The position numbers were made by a program, and so were the translations under genes. Of a stretch of DNA of 64,000 nucleotides, positions 37,950-46,888 are shown in pieces. The notes beneath the pieces are model-generated. The model did no database searches and was not told the DNA's origin. It saw only the letters and a program-made list of their open reading frames with translations. This DNA comes from Microbacterium hydrocarbonoxydans (GTDB lineage Bacteria; Actinomycetota; Actinomycetes; Actinomycetales; Microbacteriaceae), in assembly GCF_000956475.1 (NCBI RefSeq), contig NZ_JYJB01000010.1:558001-622000 (forward strand), read 5' to 3'. Numbering within the stretch: the first letter of the stretch is position 1; each line of letters opens with the position of its first letter.

Positions 37950-39877
37950 TTGATCACCTCGACGGAGAGAAGGTTCTGGCGGGCGGCGAGCAGATGGATC
38001 TGCTCGGTGGACCCCTGCGCCGGCACAGCGAAGAACAGCTGGAACTCGTACTTCGTGGTCACGCCCTTGGCGGACTCTGTGACGCCTGTGAGCGCCTTGG
38101 CCTCGGGGTTGTCGTTGAAACGGATCACGGCTTCGGCTGACGTCGGCGTCACGCTTTCTGCCTCGACGAGGGAGACGGCGACGATCGCGCCGCTGTCCAA
38201 CGTCGTCATCGAGACGGGAGCCGAGTCGGACGCCACGATGTCGAACGCCGTCTGCGAAGTCGAGGCCGCATTGTTGGCGGCCAGGTTGTCGATGATCGCC
38301 TGACGGCTGTCGCGGATCGACTTCGCATAGGCGAGCGCGACATCGTCGAAGGAGCCGTAGGAGGGACTCTGCTCGTTCGCATCGACGACGTCGGCGAACG
38401 CCTCGGCCAGCTTGCCAGGGGCGATGCTGAGGAACGCCGAATCAGCCGGGACGAGCGAAGTGCCGAGCCACGGAGCCACGACCTCGGGGACCTTCGTGTC
38501 CGCGAGCATCTCGGCGATGTCCGTGATCTTGTAGTTCGACCACGGGTCCTGCTGGGTCATGGTGAGGATGACCGGCGGCACGGTTTCGTCGCCGGTGCTC
38601 TTGGTCAGCAGCAGCACCGTCCGCGGCCATCGGTCGGTGGCCTCGGGAAGGACCACCTCGACGTCATCCGTGGGGATCGCCGCGGGGAGCGGAGACTCCG
38701 GAATCGCGGTTCGCAGAGCGTAGTCGGTCGTGCGTGCAGCAAGCGCGGCACCGTCGAGGCGCGTCTTCGCGAGCTCGATGTCCATCGCGGCGTCGGCCTT
38801 CTCGAGCGTGGCGGAGATCTGCTCGATGATGCGCTTGGCCTGAGCCTCGGTCACCGCCGGCGGCTTCTGATTCTCCGGAGCGATCACCGTGGGCGACGGA
38901 GTCGGCGTCGGTGATGACGAGCCCAGCTGCGGCCACGAATCGGCCGTGCATCCGGTCGCGAGCACCGCGGTCACCGCCAACGCGGGAAGCGCCACGACCC
39001 AGCGCCGGCGCGACGAGCGAGCCGCACGGCTCTCGCTCTTTCGCACCGGCGCGCTCTCCTCGCCATCGGAATCCGGTGCCGGAGACTCCTCGGGGGCCGT
39101 CTCTGCGCCCTGTTCGATCGCGGCGCGATCCGCTGCGGGCAGCTCCGCGAGGTCGATCGGCTCGGTGATGGGAAGAGGGCCGGGGCCCTTGCGGCGAGGA
39201 CCGCGTCCGCGCCGCTGGTGCCGGATGCCCAGGACATAGAGGATCAGGCCGACCAGGAGGACGATCACACCGCTCGTGACCAGCGGGCCCGTCCACGGCG
39301 TCGAGTTGTCGAGCGGCCAGGACACTCTGATGTCGGTCGGCGCATCCTTGGTGCCGTCGTAGGCGATCAGCATGCTCACGCCGTCGGGCAGCTGCATGTT
39401 GTCGGCGATGAGAGCATCCTTCTCCGAGAACGAGTCGAGCCACAGATCGGATCCGGCGGGATTGTGGCCGCTCGCCTGCTCGGCGTCGTCGGCGCCCGGG
39501 GTCTCCGTCGGTGCAGGGGTGGCCTCGCCACCACCGTCATCCGAGCCCTCATCCGAGGCCGACACGAGTTCGACGTCGAGCTTGCCGTTCTTCCCGAGGC
39601 TCACGTGGTTGTACTCGGAGTCGGCCAGCCACGCCTTCATATCGGCGGTGCGTCCGTAGGCGGCGAAGATCTCGCCGTCGCCGTTCACGAGCAGCTTCTG
39701 GGCCCCCGGGTGCTCACGCAGCACATCGCCGTCCAGAAGCACGAACGGGGCGGGCTCATCGACCTTTACAGACACCTGATCCGACGACGGCCCCAGGAAG
39801 ACGGTCCGCTGAGCGATGCCCGCACCGATCAGCACCGTGGCCAGCACGAAGGCCGCGACGGCCCAAACGAAACGCAC
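37946..39877 (-). CDS. Large membrane protein with internal lipobox, unknown function
   Basis: 643-residue protein of a type I recall in Microbacteriaceae but cannot name with confidence. First helix at about residues 4-26, an extracellular acidic Ser/Pro-rich region, second helix near 204-224, a basic then acidic cytoplasmic linker, third helix near 293-309 ending in a perfect lipobox LATGC (Cys about 310), then a Pro/Ser/Thr spacer and a 300-residue extracellular domain. I moved the start from ATG 39931 to GTG 39877 because GAGGAG lies 7 nt upstream of it. An internal GTG at 39046 also follows a GAGGAG. Overlaps the thioredoxin gene by 4 bp. Confidence 0.75.
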   Translation of the reverse strand: MRFVWAVAAFVLATVLIGAGIAQRTVFLGPSSDQVSVKVDEPAPFVLLDGDVLREHPGAQKLLVNGDGEIFAAYGRTADMKAWLADSEYNHVSLGKNGKLDVELVSASDEGSDDGGGEATPAPTETPGADDAEQASGHNPAGSDLWLDSFSEKDALIADNMQLPDGVSMLIAYDGTKDAPTDIRVSWPLDNSTPWTGPLVTSGVIVLLVGLILYVLGIRHQRRGRGPRRKGPGPLPITEPIDLAELPAADRAAIEQGAETAPEESPAPDSDGEESAPVRKSESRAARSSRRRWVVALPALAVTAVLATGCTADSWPQLGSSSPTPTPSPTVIAPENQKPPAVTEAQAKRIIEQISATLEKADAAMDIELAKTRLDGAALAARTTDYALRTAIPESPLPAAIPTDDVEVVLPEATDRWPRTVLLLTKSTGDETVPPVILTMTQQDPWSNYKITDIAEMLADTKVPEVVAPWLGTSLVPADSAFLSIAPGKLAEAFADVVDANEQSPSYGSFDDVALAYAKSIRDSRQAIIDNLAANNAASTSQTAFDIVASDSAPVSMTTLDSGAIVAVSLVEAESVTPTSAEAVIRFNDNPEAKALTGVTESAKGVTTKYEFQLFFAVPAQGSTEQIHLLAARQNLLSVEVIK

Positions 39878-39934
39878 GAAAAGTCTCCTCACGCACCCCG
39901 ACTCTGTGCCCGGGGCGCAAATACTCGACATTTC

Positions 39935-39940
39935 AGACTA
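39935..39940 (-). promoter_or_regulatory. Probable -10 hexamer TAGTCT for the membrane-protein gene
   Basis: TAGTCT lies 3 nt before ATG 39931 (too close for a leaderless start) and gives a leader of about 50 nt ahead of GTG 39877. Confidence 0.4.
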
Positions 39941-40024
39941 GCGAAACCTCCTGTGTGTTGCCCACGAGATGCTCGGGGCGCCGCGCTCGCGGCACGTCGA
40001 GCTCTCGCGCACCGCGACGGTCGA

Positions 40025-40030
40025 TAACCT
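40025..40030 (+). promoter_or_regulatory. Probable -10 hexamer TAACCT for AI-2E permease gene
   Basis: TAACCT would give a leader of about 22 nt containing GAGGAG ahead of ATG 40059. The remainder of 39941-40058 shows nothing else clear. Confidence 0.4.
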
Positions 40031-40058
40031 GACAGCATCCGTCATCCGAGGAGTCCCG

Positions 40059-41120
40059 ATGAAGATCCACAATCCGTTCCGCACCGCCCTGGTGGCGACG
40101 CTCGGCGTGGGTCTGGGCATCCTTCTCATCGGAAGCCTGCAGAGCGTCTCCACAATCCTGCTCTACGTCGGCACAGCACTGTTCCTGAGCCTCGGACTCG
40201 ACCCGCTCGTGTCATTCCTGGAACGCCGGAGACTGCCGCGCTGGGCGGCAGTGCTCGCCACGATCCTCGCGGTGCTCGGCGCCTTCGCCGGCATCGTGCT
40301 GATCATCCTGCCTGTGCTGATCGACCAGATCTCGCAGCTCGTGGCGCAGATCACCGCGATCGTCGAGCGGGGTTCGGCGATCCCCGATCTCAAAGCCTGG
40401 ATTCAGGACCGGTTCCCGACGCTGCTCGTGGACGATGTCTTCAAGTACATCGAAGACTGGCTCGAGAAGAACCTGAACGAGATCGGCAGCTACGTCGGCC
40501 AGGGCGTGATCACCGCGAGCGGTGCCGTGCTGGGCGGCCTGTTCGGCACCTTCATCGTGCTGATCCTGACGATCTACCTGACGGCATCGACACCGTCGCT
40601 CAAGCGCGCCGTCTACCAGCTCGCCCCCGCGTCCAAGCGCGAGCGCTTCATCGACCTCGCGGAGCAGATCACCGACTCCGTCGGCTACTACGTGATGGGC
40701 CAGGTCACCCAGGGCGTGATCAACGGCGTGCTCAGCATGATCTTCCTCTCGATCATCCGCGCCCCCTTCCCCGCTGTGCTCGCAGTCGTCGCCTTCTTCT
40801 TCTCGCTGATCCCGCTCGTCGGCACTCTCACGGGATCGACGATCATCGTGCTCGCCTGTCTGATCCCTGGCCTCGGCTCCCCCGGGGCCGCGATCGCGGC
40901 GGGTATCTACTATCTCATCTACATGCAGATCGAGGCGTACGTCATCTCACCGCGCATCATGAGCAGAGCAGTCGCCGTGCCGGGTGCGGTGGTGGTCGTG
41001 GCGGCCCTCGCGGGCGGCAGCCTGCTGGGACTGCTCGGCGCGCTGATCGCGATCCCGGTCGCCGCCAGCATCCTGATCATCTATCGCCAGGTGCTGATCC
41101 CCCGCATGAACGAACGGTGA
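40059..41120 (+). CDS. AI-2E family transporter
   Basis: 353-residue integral membrane protein of the AI-2 exporter/UPF0118 superfamily, with about eight hydrophobic segments and a large extracytoplasmic or peripheral loop (about residues 95-150). Typical late motifs are NGVLSMIFLSIIRAPFPAVLAVVAFFFSLIPLVGT and a final YVISPRIMSRAVAVPGAVVVVA. Members include TqsA and sodium/proton antiporters; the substrate is not predictable. ATG 40059 is chosen because GAGGAG lies 6-11 nt upstream; the earlier ATG 39969 has no support. Confidence 0.9.
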   Translation: MKIHNPFRTALVATLGVGLGILLIGSLQSVSTILLYVGTALFLSLGLDPLVSFLERRRLPRWAAVLATILAVLGAFAGIVLIILPVLIDQISQLVAQITAIVERGSAIPDLKAWIQDRFPTLLVDDVFKYIEDWLEKNLNEIGSYVGQGVITASGAVLGGLFGTFIVLILTIYLTASTPSLKRAVYQLAPASKRERFIDLAEQITDSVGYYVMGQVTQGVINGVLSMIFLSIIRAPFPAVLAVVAFFFSLIPLVGTLTGSTIIVLACLIPGLGSPGAAIAAGIYYLIYMQIEAYVISPRIMSRAVAVPGAVVVVAALAGGSLLGLLGALIAIPVAASILIIYRQVLIPRMNER

Positions 41121-41122
41121 GC

Positions 41123-41845
41123 TCAGTCCGCTGGCCACTGGGTGGGCAGCGGAAGCGCCGAGGGGTTGACCGCCGCGACGACCTCCGTGAGCACGCGTCT
41201 GGTCTGGCTCTCCCCCACCCACAGATGCTTGCCGCCCTCGACGGCAATGAGCGTCGCATGCGGGATCATGGCGAATCTCGCCTCGGCTTCGGGAGGTCGC
41301 AGATAGTCGTCCAGCTCCGGAACCAGGACGATGACCTGCAGATCCGTCCGCTCAGCCCAGGCGGCCACCTCGGCCTCGGTGGCGCGATGCAGCGGAGGCG
41401 ACAGCAGGATGATGCCCTCGATGTCGTGCTCACGGCCGTACTTCAGTGCCAACTCGGTGCCGAAGGACCAGCCGAGCAGCCAGGGGCGCGGGAGCGCCCT
41501 GGCACGTACGAAATCCATCGCGGCTGCCACGTCGAAACGCTCGGCGCCGCCTCCGTCGAACGATCCGTCGCTCGTGCCGCGCGGCGACGTGGTGCCGCGC
41601 GTGTTGAAGCGCAGGACAGCGAGGTCGGCCAGCGCCGGAAGACGCGCCGCGGCCTTGCGGAGGATATGCGAGTCCATGAATCCGCCGGCGGTGGGCAGCG
41701 GATGCAGCGTCACGAGTGTCGCGGCGGGTGCTGCATGCTCCGGAAGCGCCAGCTCGCCCACGAGGGTCAGCCCGTCGGAGGTCGCGAGCTCGATGTCCTC
41801 ACGACGTGCGGGCAGCTCGAGCGGGCCACGGATCTCGATGCTCAT
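41123..41845 (-). CDS. Alpha/beta hydrolase
   Basis: 240-residue alpha/beta hydrolase. The nucleophile Ser is in GWSFGTELALKYG (GxSxG, about residue 120), the oxyanion-loop equivalent is TLHPLPTAGGFMDSH (about residues 47-61), and a late His in EGGKHLWVGE could complete the triad. It resembles small dienelactone-hydrolase-like or esterase proteins of actinobacteria; no substrate can be given. GGAGG precedes ATG 41845. It overlaps the zinc-ribbon gene by 4 bp and converges on the AI-2E gene. Confidence 0.88.
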   Translation of the reverse strand: MSIEIRGPLELPARREDIELATSDGLTLVGELALPEHAAPAATLVTLHPLPTAGGFMDSHILRKAAARLPALADLAVLRFNTRGTTSPRGTSDGSFDGGGAERFDVAAAMDFVRARALPRPWLLGWSFGTELALKYGREHDIEGIILLSPPLHRATEAEVAAWAERTDLQVIVLVPELDDYLRPPEAEARFAMIPHATLIAVEGGKHLWVGESQTRRVLTEVVAAVNPSALPLPTQWPAD

Positions 41846-42129
41846 GCAATCCTCCAGCAATGGGTGTGCCAATGGCGGCGTGCGGCCAGGTCTGCGGCGT
41901 CACCCAGCACGCCGTCGGCTCGCCACACGACGAGGTGCGCGGTCCCCGACTCCACTGTGCGACCGCATCCGGGGCAGATGTAGTCCTTCTGCGCCTGAGC
42001 AGCCGAGATCGGCTGCACCGTCCACTCGGCACCGCGGCGCACCTCGCTGCGCTTCCACGATGAGAGCAGGCGATCGAGAGAGTCGTCGACGTCAGGGCGC
42101 GCCGGACGGCGCCTGCGCGAGCGGGCCAC
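41842..42129 (-). CDS. Small zinc-ribbon protein
   Basis: 95-residue protein with a basic N-terminus ([11 protein letters not shown]) and a single zinc site: CPGCGR (about residues 52-57) and HWHTHCW (about residues 86-92), so probably two Cys from the first motif and His/Cys from the second. This family is common in actinobacteria and sometimes mislabelled ATP/GTP-binding; no P-loop is present. Starts with GTG and lies 9 bp after the transglycosylase gene. Confidence 0.75.
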   Translation of the reverse strand: MARSRRRRPARPDVDDSLDRLLSSWKRSEVRRGAEWTVQPISAAQAQKDYICPGCGRTVESGTAHLVVWRADGVLGDAADLAARRHWHTHCWRIA

Positions 42130-42138
42130 GACCCGCGA

Positions 42139-42807
42139 TCACCACCAGTGGTTCTTGGACCAGAACGCGTAGGCCCCAGCCCAGCCACCGTAGCGGCTGC
42201 TGGCGTATCCCGTACCCCAGCGGAGGTTGTCGACCGGGTCGTAGCCGTTCCCTGGAACCTTGCTGCACGGCAGGGCCTGGACGAGGCCGCACGCGCCCGA
42301 CGACTTGTTCGTCGCGTTCGGGTTCCAGCCGCTCTCGTGCGACACGATGTAGTCGACGTAGCCCCAGTCGGACTCGGCGATGCCCGCCGCAGCCATCCAC
42401 TCCGCCGGCGCGCCGCCGCCGGTGTAGAAGAGCGGTCCGCCTCCTCCTCCGCCGCCCGTGGATGCGGGCTTGGCCGTGGGAGTCGGTGTGGGCTTGGGAG
42501 TCACATACACCGAGAAGGCTCCGCGATCAGAGGGCGCGATGGCCGCGCCGCCGACCGTGACGGTCAGATCCTGCGTGTCGACGAGAGCGACCGAGTACAT
42601 GGACTCGGCGACGGCCTCTTCCGGCGGGTCTGCGAGCGCGATACCGGTCGGAGCGACGATCGCGGCGGCGAATCCGACCACTGCGACGCCGGCCACGACA
42701 CCCGCGATGCGGCGTCGGACCGTGCTCGCGCGCGGCGAGAGCGCACGCGAAGCGGGCAGGGCGGGCACGCCTTTTCTTTCGGAGATCATGTCGTTTCGGG
42801 AGTTCAC
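42139..42807 (-). CDS. Secreted transglycosylase-like protein
   Basis: 222-residue exported protein likely to cut peptidoglycan. A membrane or signal segment lies near residues 33-58 (RRRIAGVVAGVAVVGFAAAIVAPTGIALA, ALA cleavage site), then a variable region, a Thr/Pro/Lys and Gly-rich linker, and a C-terminal lysozyme-like domain with catalytic Glu in VDYIVSHESGWNPNA and the fold signature GACGLVQALPCSK. The domain is short, about 85 residues, and ends at the stop. GTG start; a TAGACT hexamer lies 10 nt upstream. Confidence 0.85.
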   Translation of the reverse strand: MNSRNDMISERKGVPALPASRALSPRASTVRRRIAGVVAGVAVVGFAAAIVAPTGIALADPPEEAVAESMYSVALVDTQDLTVTVGGAAIAPSDRGAFSVYVTPKPTPTPTAKPASTGGGGGGGPLFYTGGGAPAEWMAAAGIAESDWGYVDYIVSHESGWNPNATNKSSGACGLVQALPCSKVPGNGYDPVDNLRWGTGYASSRYGGWAGAYAFWSKNHWW

Positions 42808-42817
42808 GATGGGTGGC

Positions 42818-42823
42818 AGTCTA
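42818..42823 (-). promoter_or_regulatory. -10 hexamer TAGACT before transglycosylase gene
   Basis: TAGACT ends 10 nt before the GTG at 42807; a 5' UTR of only a few bases. Confidence 0.4.
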
Positions 42824-42854
42824 CCGGTCGAGCCTGAGATCAGCGTGCGAACTC

Positions 42855-43436
42855 TCAGCGAACGGCCAGGATGACGTCGATCGTCGCGTCGAGAAGGGCG
42901 TCGACCTGCTCCTCCCGATACCCACCGCGCTGCATGCGGAATGCGGCAGATCGCAGCTGCTCCGCGGTCAGGGGCTCGCCGTCGCGCAGGTAGCGCACGA
43001 CGCGGGTTGCTACATGGTCCACCTCGTCGACGCGGTAGCCGAACGTCAGCATCCCCGTGCGGGCGAACCGATGCTTCCGGGGCCGGGCCAGATGGTCGAG
43101 GATGACCTGAGCCTCTTCCCTGGCCTGCTCCACCCAGGCGCCGGCTCCCTGGCTGCGCACGACGCGCTCACGCTCGCGTGTCGCGAGTGCATCTTCCACG
43201 CGGCTCAGGGCGGCATCGACCTCGGCGACCACGTATCCGTTCTTCACGAGCGGGAAAGACGCCACCCGCACGTCGGCCGCGGTGATGTCTCCACCGCCTT
43301 CGAAGGCCTGGCGCGCCGCGGCGAGGAACGTGTCGACCGCGGCGCGGTGGTAGCCGCGCGTGCGGCCGTGCGTCAGGGAGAACGCCGGCGGCGTCTCCTC
43401 GGTCTCATCGAGATCGAGAACGTCGTCAGAGGACAT
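42855..43436 (-). CDS. DivIVA-like domain protein
   Basis: 193-residue cytoplasmic protein with two copies of a DivIVA-like short motif: TRGYHRAAVDTFLAAARQAF (about residues 25-44) and LVKNGYVVAEVDAALSRVEDAL (about 63-84), and a related GYRVDEVDHVATRVVRYL and GGYREEQVDALLDATIDVI in the second half. Such proteins are thought to be peripheral membrane or scaffold factors for growth or division. Its ATG overlaps the cdsA stop (TGATG), so it is made together with the phospholipid enzyme. Confidence 0.78.
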   Translation of the reverse strand: MSSDDVLDLDETEETPPAFSLTHGRTRGYHRAAVDTFLAAARQAFEGGGDITAADVRVASFPLVKNGYVVAEVDAALSRVEDALATRERERVVRSQGAGAWVEQAREEAQVILDHLARPRKHRFARTGMLTFGYRVDEVDHVATRVVRYLRDGEPLTAEQLRSAAFRMQRGGYREEQVDALLDATIDVILAVR

Positions 43437-44587
43437 CACAGCACCACCCAAGGTGAGAGGAGGAAGTAGAGGCACAGCGCCGGAATCGTCGACGGCAGGA
43501 TGCTATCGAGCCGATCGAGCAGACCGCCGTGACCGGGCAGCCAGGAGCTCATGTCCTTGATCCCGATATCGCGCTTGAGCATGGACTCGGCGAGATCGCC
43601 GAGCGTCGCGGTCAGCAGAACCGTCACGCCGAAGATCGCTCCCGCCCACCAGGGCAGCTCGAGCAGGAACAGCGCGAGCAGGACCCCGGCGGTGATCGAG
43701 GCGACCACAGCGCCGGCGAAGCCCTCCCAGGTCTTCTTGGGACTGATCCGCGGAGCCATCGGATGCTTGCCGAAGGCCAGCCCGCTGGCATACGCGCCGG
43801 TGTCCGCGGCGACCGCGATCGCGATGAACCCGAGGACCCACCATTGTCCGCCCTCCTGCCTCAGCAGGATCAGGGCGATGGCGGCGAGGAACGGCACGTA
43901 GATCTGCACGAAGCCGCCGACGACGGCATCCGCCAGCACATCGCCGTACGTGCGGCCGTCCTGCGCGACCATCTGGCCCACGAGCCGCCACACGATCACG
44001 AAGGCGACGCCGAGGAACAGAAGAGCCCAGACCAGCCAGATCTGCACGAAGTACGCCGGAATGACGACCAGCGCCGCGGCGATGAGCTGCGGGACGAGGT
44101 CGATGCGGCGCCCCGACCCTCGCAGGGCCAGAGCCAGTTCGTAGACCCCCAGAAGGGCCGCTGCGAGAGCGAGCGGAACGAAGAAGACCTTGTCGAACAG
44201 CAGTGAGGCCAGCAGGGCTGCACCGAAGGCCAGCCCGATCACGATCGCGAGGATCAGATCGCGGCCGGTGCGCTGCTTGATCCGCTCATTGCGCTGCTTG
44301 ATGCGCTCGTTCGCGTGATCCAACTGGTCGCGGGCGTGCGAGACGTGACTCTCGAACTCGCCGCGCGCCGCGCGCCACTGCTCGCGGATCGCATTGTGCT
44401 CCCCTGTGTCCAGAGGTCCTGGCAGCTCAGTCGGCAACGGCGGGCGCGGCGGAATGCTCTCGGCGCTGAACGCCGGGAAGGCGTCATCGGCCAAGGGCAT
44501 GCCGCCGTCAGGAGTCGCCGACTCACGCGCCTCGCGGCGCGTCTGCGGAGTGCCGTCATCGGCTCCGCGCGAATCGTCGTCGGACAT
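43436..44587 (-). CDS. cdsA: Phosphatidate cytidylyltransferase
   Basis: Makes CDP-diacylglycerol from phosphatidate and CTP in the membrane, the first committed step to all phospholipids. The 383-residue protein has an acidic, disordered N-terminus of about 100 residues, a basic coiled region (ANERIKQRNERIKQR), eight hydrophobic segments and the C-terminal signature ESMLKRDIGIKDMSSWLPGH with GGLLDRLDS, which binds CTP-Mg. The order rpsB-tsf-pyrH-frr-cdsA is widely conserved; only 6 bp separate it from frr. Confidence 0.95.
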   Translation of the reverse strand: MSDDDSRGADDGTPQTRREARESATPDGGMPLADDAFPAFSAESIPPRPPLPTELPGPLDTGEHNAIREQWRAARGEFESHVSHARDQLDHANERIKQRNERIKQRTGRDLILAIVIGLAFGAALLASLLFDKVFFVPLALAAALLGVYELALALRGSGRRIDLVPQLIAAALVVIPAYFVQIWLVWALLFLGVAFVIVWRLVGQMVAQDGRTYGDVLADAVVGGFVQIYVPFLAAIALILLRQEGGQWWVLGFIAIAVAADTGAYASGLAFGKHPMAPRISPKKTWEGFAGAVVASITAGVLLALFLLELPWWAGAIFGVTVLLTATLGDLAESMLKRDIGIKDMSSWLPGHGGLLDRLDSILPSTIPALCLYFLLSPWVVL

Positions 44588-44593
44588 GCCCGA

Positions 44594-45148
44594 TCAGACC
44601 TCGAGGAGCTCTGCTTCTTTGCGCTTGAGAGCGTCGTCGATCAGGTCGACGTGCTGCCGGGTGAGCGCGTCGAGCTCCTTCTCACCACGGGCGATCTCGT
44701 CTTCGCCGAGCTCGCTCTTCAGCGCATCGAGCTCGTCCTTCGCCTTACGGCGGATGCCGCGGACGTGGACCTTCGCGTCCTCGCCCTTCGCCTTGACCAG
44801 CTTGACGTACTCCTTGCGACGATCGGCCGTGAGCTCGGGCATCGTGACGCGCACGATGTTGCCGTCGTTCGACGGGTTCGCGCCGAGGTTGGGCATGTCG
44901 CGGATCGCCTGCTCGATGGCCTTCAGCGCCGACTTGTCGTAGGGCGTGATGATGAGCGAGCGCGCCTCGGGGTTTGCGAGCGACGCGAGCTGCGCCAGCG
45001 GGGTCGGCGTGCCGTAGTAGTCCACCAGCACCTTCTGGAACATCTGAGGGTTCGCGCGGCCGGTGCGGACCGTTGCGAAGTCCTCCTTGGCGGCGTCGAC
45101 GGCGCGCGCCATGCGAGAGGTGGTTTCTGCGAGGACATCCGCGATCAC
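44594..45148 (-). CDS. frr: Ribosome recycling factor
   Basis: Splits post-termination ribosomes with EF-G. The 184-residue protein has the tRNA-shaped fold, with [24 protein letters not shown] at helix 1, the domain II motif [29 protein letters not shown] and [20 protein letters not shown] in the third helix. It starts with GTG preceded by AGGAG. A TAGAAT at 45178 suggests its own promoter in the 63 bp after pyrH. Confidence 0.97.
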   Translation of the reverse strand: MIADVLAETTSRMARAVDAAKEDFATVRTGRANPQMFQKVLVDYYGTPTPLAQLASLANPEARSLIITPYDKSALKAIEQAIRDMPNLGANPSNDGNIVRVTMPELTADRRKEYVKLVKAKGEDAKVHVRGIRRKAKDELDALKSELGEDEIARGEKELDALTRQHVDLIDDALKRKEAELLEV

Positions 45149-45177
45149 GGTGACTCCTATCGTCGGGGTGTTCTGAA

Positions 45178-45183
45178 ATTCTA
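45178..45183 (-). promoter_or_regulatory. Probable -10 hexamer TAGAAT for frr
   Basis: TAGAAT would start a leader of about 22 nt with the AGGAG ribosome binding site of frr. Confidence 0.45.
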
Positions 45184-45211
45184 TCGGGCGAAGGCTCTGC
45201 GACCGGTGAGG

Positions 45212-45928
45212 TCAGGCCGTGACGAGCGTGCCGATGGGCTCGCCCAGAAGAGCACGGGTCACGTTGCCGGCCGGCTCCATGCCGAACACGCGCATGTCCA
45301 TGTTGTTGTCCATGCAGAGGCTGAACGCCGTGGAGTCGACGACCTTGAGGCCACGCTGCAGAGCGTCGCGGTAGGTGACCCGCTCGATGCGCTCGGCATC
45401 CGCGTGCTTGTTGGGGTCGGCCGTGTAGATGGCGTCGACGCCGTTCTTGGCGACGAGCACCTCCTGTGCGCCGATCTCGAGCGCACGCTGCGCGGCGACC
45501 GTGTCGGTGGAGAAGTACGGCAGTCCCGCGCCGGCGCCGAAGATCACGACGCGGCCCTTCTCCATGTGGCGCTCGGCACGCCTCGGAATGTACGGCTCGG
45601 CGACCTGGGTCATCGAGATGGCGGACTGCACGCGGGTCGGCGCACCGGCCTGCTCGAGGAAGTCCTGCAGAGCGAGCGCGTTCATCACGGTGCCCAGCAT
45701 GCCCATGTAGTCGGCTCGACCGCGGTCCATGCCGCGCTGGCTGAGCTCGGCGCCGCGGAAGAAGTTGCCTCCACCGACGACGATGGCGATCTCGACTCGG
45801 TCGACGGCTGCGGCGATGTCGCGCGCGATCTGGCTCACGACGTCCGGGTTGACGCCGAGCTGGCCGGCACCGAATGCCTCGCCGGAGAGCTTGAGCAGGA
45901 CGCGGCGGCGTCCGGTGCGTTCGGTCAT
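45212..45928 (-). CDS. pyrH: UMP kinase
   Basis: Phosphorylates UMP to UDP in the pyrimidine pathway. The 238-residue protein has [11 protein letters not shown] at the N-terminal phosphate site, [20 protein letters not shown], and [20 protein letters not shown] typical of bacterial hexameric UMP kinases, and [15 protein letters not shown]-type UMP contact ([15 protein letters not shown]). ATG 45928 is chosen, nine codons inside the longest frame, because GAGAGGA lies at proper distance. It lies between tsf and frr and has TATCTT as a possible -10 at 45954. Confidence 0.96.
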   Translation of the reverse strand: MTERTGRRRVLLKLSGEAFGAGQLGVNPDVVSQIARDIAAAVDRVEIAIVVGGGNFFRGAELSQRGMDRGRADYMGMLGTVMNALALQDFLEQAGAPTRVQSAISMTQVAEPYIPRRAERHMEKGRVVIFGAGAGLPYFSTDTVAAQRALEIGAQEVLVAKNGVDAIYTADPNKHADAERIERVTYRDALQRGLKVVDSTAFSLCMDNNMDMRVFGMEPAGNVTRALLGEPIGTLVTA

Positions 45929-45953
45929 GGGTGGTGTCCTCTCATCCCGATTC

Positions 45954-45959
45954 AAGATA
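45954..45959 (-). promoter_or_regulatory. Possible -10 hexamer TATCTT for pyrH
   Basis: TATCTT lies just after the tsf terminator and about 26 nt before the pyrH ATG. Confidence 0.35.
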
Positions 45960-45977
45960 GTGCCTCTTGGGCATGAA

Positions 45978-46012
45978 GAAGGGGTTCGGATCGAGATGAT
46001 CCGAACCCCTTC
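45978..46012 (-). terminator. Rho-independent terminator after tsf
   Basis: Perfect 15-bp stem GAAGGGGTTCGGATC / GATCCGAACCCCTTC with a 5-base loop, starting 8 bp after the tsf stop and followed on the minus strand by TTCATG. It closes the rpsB-tsf unit. Confidence 0.85.
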
Positions 46013-46019
46013 GACAGTG

Positions 46020-46847
46020 TTACGCGCCGACCTTGAAGCGAGCGAAGTCAGTCACGGTGATACCGGCATCCTTCGCCACCTGTGCGACCGACAGCTTGTT
46101 GTCCTTCGCGTAGTCCTGCTCGAGCAGGGCGACCTGCTTGATGAACGCGGACACGCGACCCTCGACGATCTTCGGCAGGGCTGCCTCGGGCTTGCCCTCG
46201 TTGCGGGAGATCTCGGTGACGATCTCGCGCTCCTTCTCGACGGCGTCTGCCGGCACGTCCTCGCGCGAGAGGTACGACGGGTTGGCGAACGAGATGTGCT
46301 GAGCGATGCTGCGAGCGGTCTCGGCGTCGTCACCCGAGTAGGCGACGACGACGCCGATCTGCGGCGGCAGATCCTTGCTCGTGCGGTGGAGGTAGACCTC
46401 GACCTTGTCGCCGGTGACGGTGCGCACCTGGCGCAGCTCGACCTTCTCGCCGATGATCGCGGCCTCTTCGGAGATGACCGTCTCGACGTTCTTGTCTCCG
46501 GCCTGAGCTGCCAGAGCAGCCTCGACCGAGTCCGCCTTGACGGCGGCGACAGCGTCGGCGACCTTGTCGGCGAGCGCGATGAAGCGCTCGTTCTTCGCGA
46601 CGAAGTCGGTCTCGCAGGCGAGCTCGATGAGGGTCACGGCGCCGTCCTGTTCGCGAGCGACGATGAGGCCCTCGCTGGTCGAACGGTCAGCGCGCTTGGC
46701 GTTGCCCTTCGCACCCTTCAGGCGCAGGATCTCGGTGGCCTTCTCGACGTCGCCGTCAGCCTCCTCGAGCGCCTTCTTGGTGTCGACCATTCCCGTTCCG
46801 AGCTGCTCACGCAGCGCCTTGAGGTCGGCGATGGTGAAGTTGGCCAT
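46020..46847 (-). CDS. tsf: Elongation factor Ts
   Basis: Nucleotide exchange factor for EF-Tu. The 275-residue protein begins with the UBA-like domain ([25 protein letters not shown]), followed by the core with the EF-Tu contact NETDFVAKN-like [12 protein letters not shown] (about residues 78-89) and the coiled region near 190-215. ATG start with GGAG upstream. Second gene of rpsB-tsf, 41 bp after rpsB, followed by a strong terminator. Confidence 0.97.
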   Translation of the reverse strand: MANFTIADLKALREQLGTGMVDTKKALEEADGDVEKATEILRLKGAKGNAKRADRSTSEGLIVAREQDGAVTLIELACETDFVAKNERFIALADKVADAVAAVKADSVEAALAAQAGDKNVETVISEEAAIIGEKVELRQVRTVTGDKVEVYLHRTSKDLPPQIGVVVAYSGDDAETARSIAQHISFANPSYLSREDVPADAVEKEREIVTEISRNEGKPEAALPKIVEGRVSAFIKQVALLEQDYAKDNKLSVAQVAKDAGITVTDFARFKVGA

Positions 46848-46888
46848 GTGTGGTGGCTCCTTGCTTCGTAGGTGTGTGTACGCGGGGA

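Noticed and set aside
44315-45976. 553-codon plus-strand frame over cdsA, frr and pyrH
   Set aside because: Antisense to three conserved genes, no domain.
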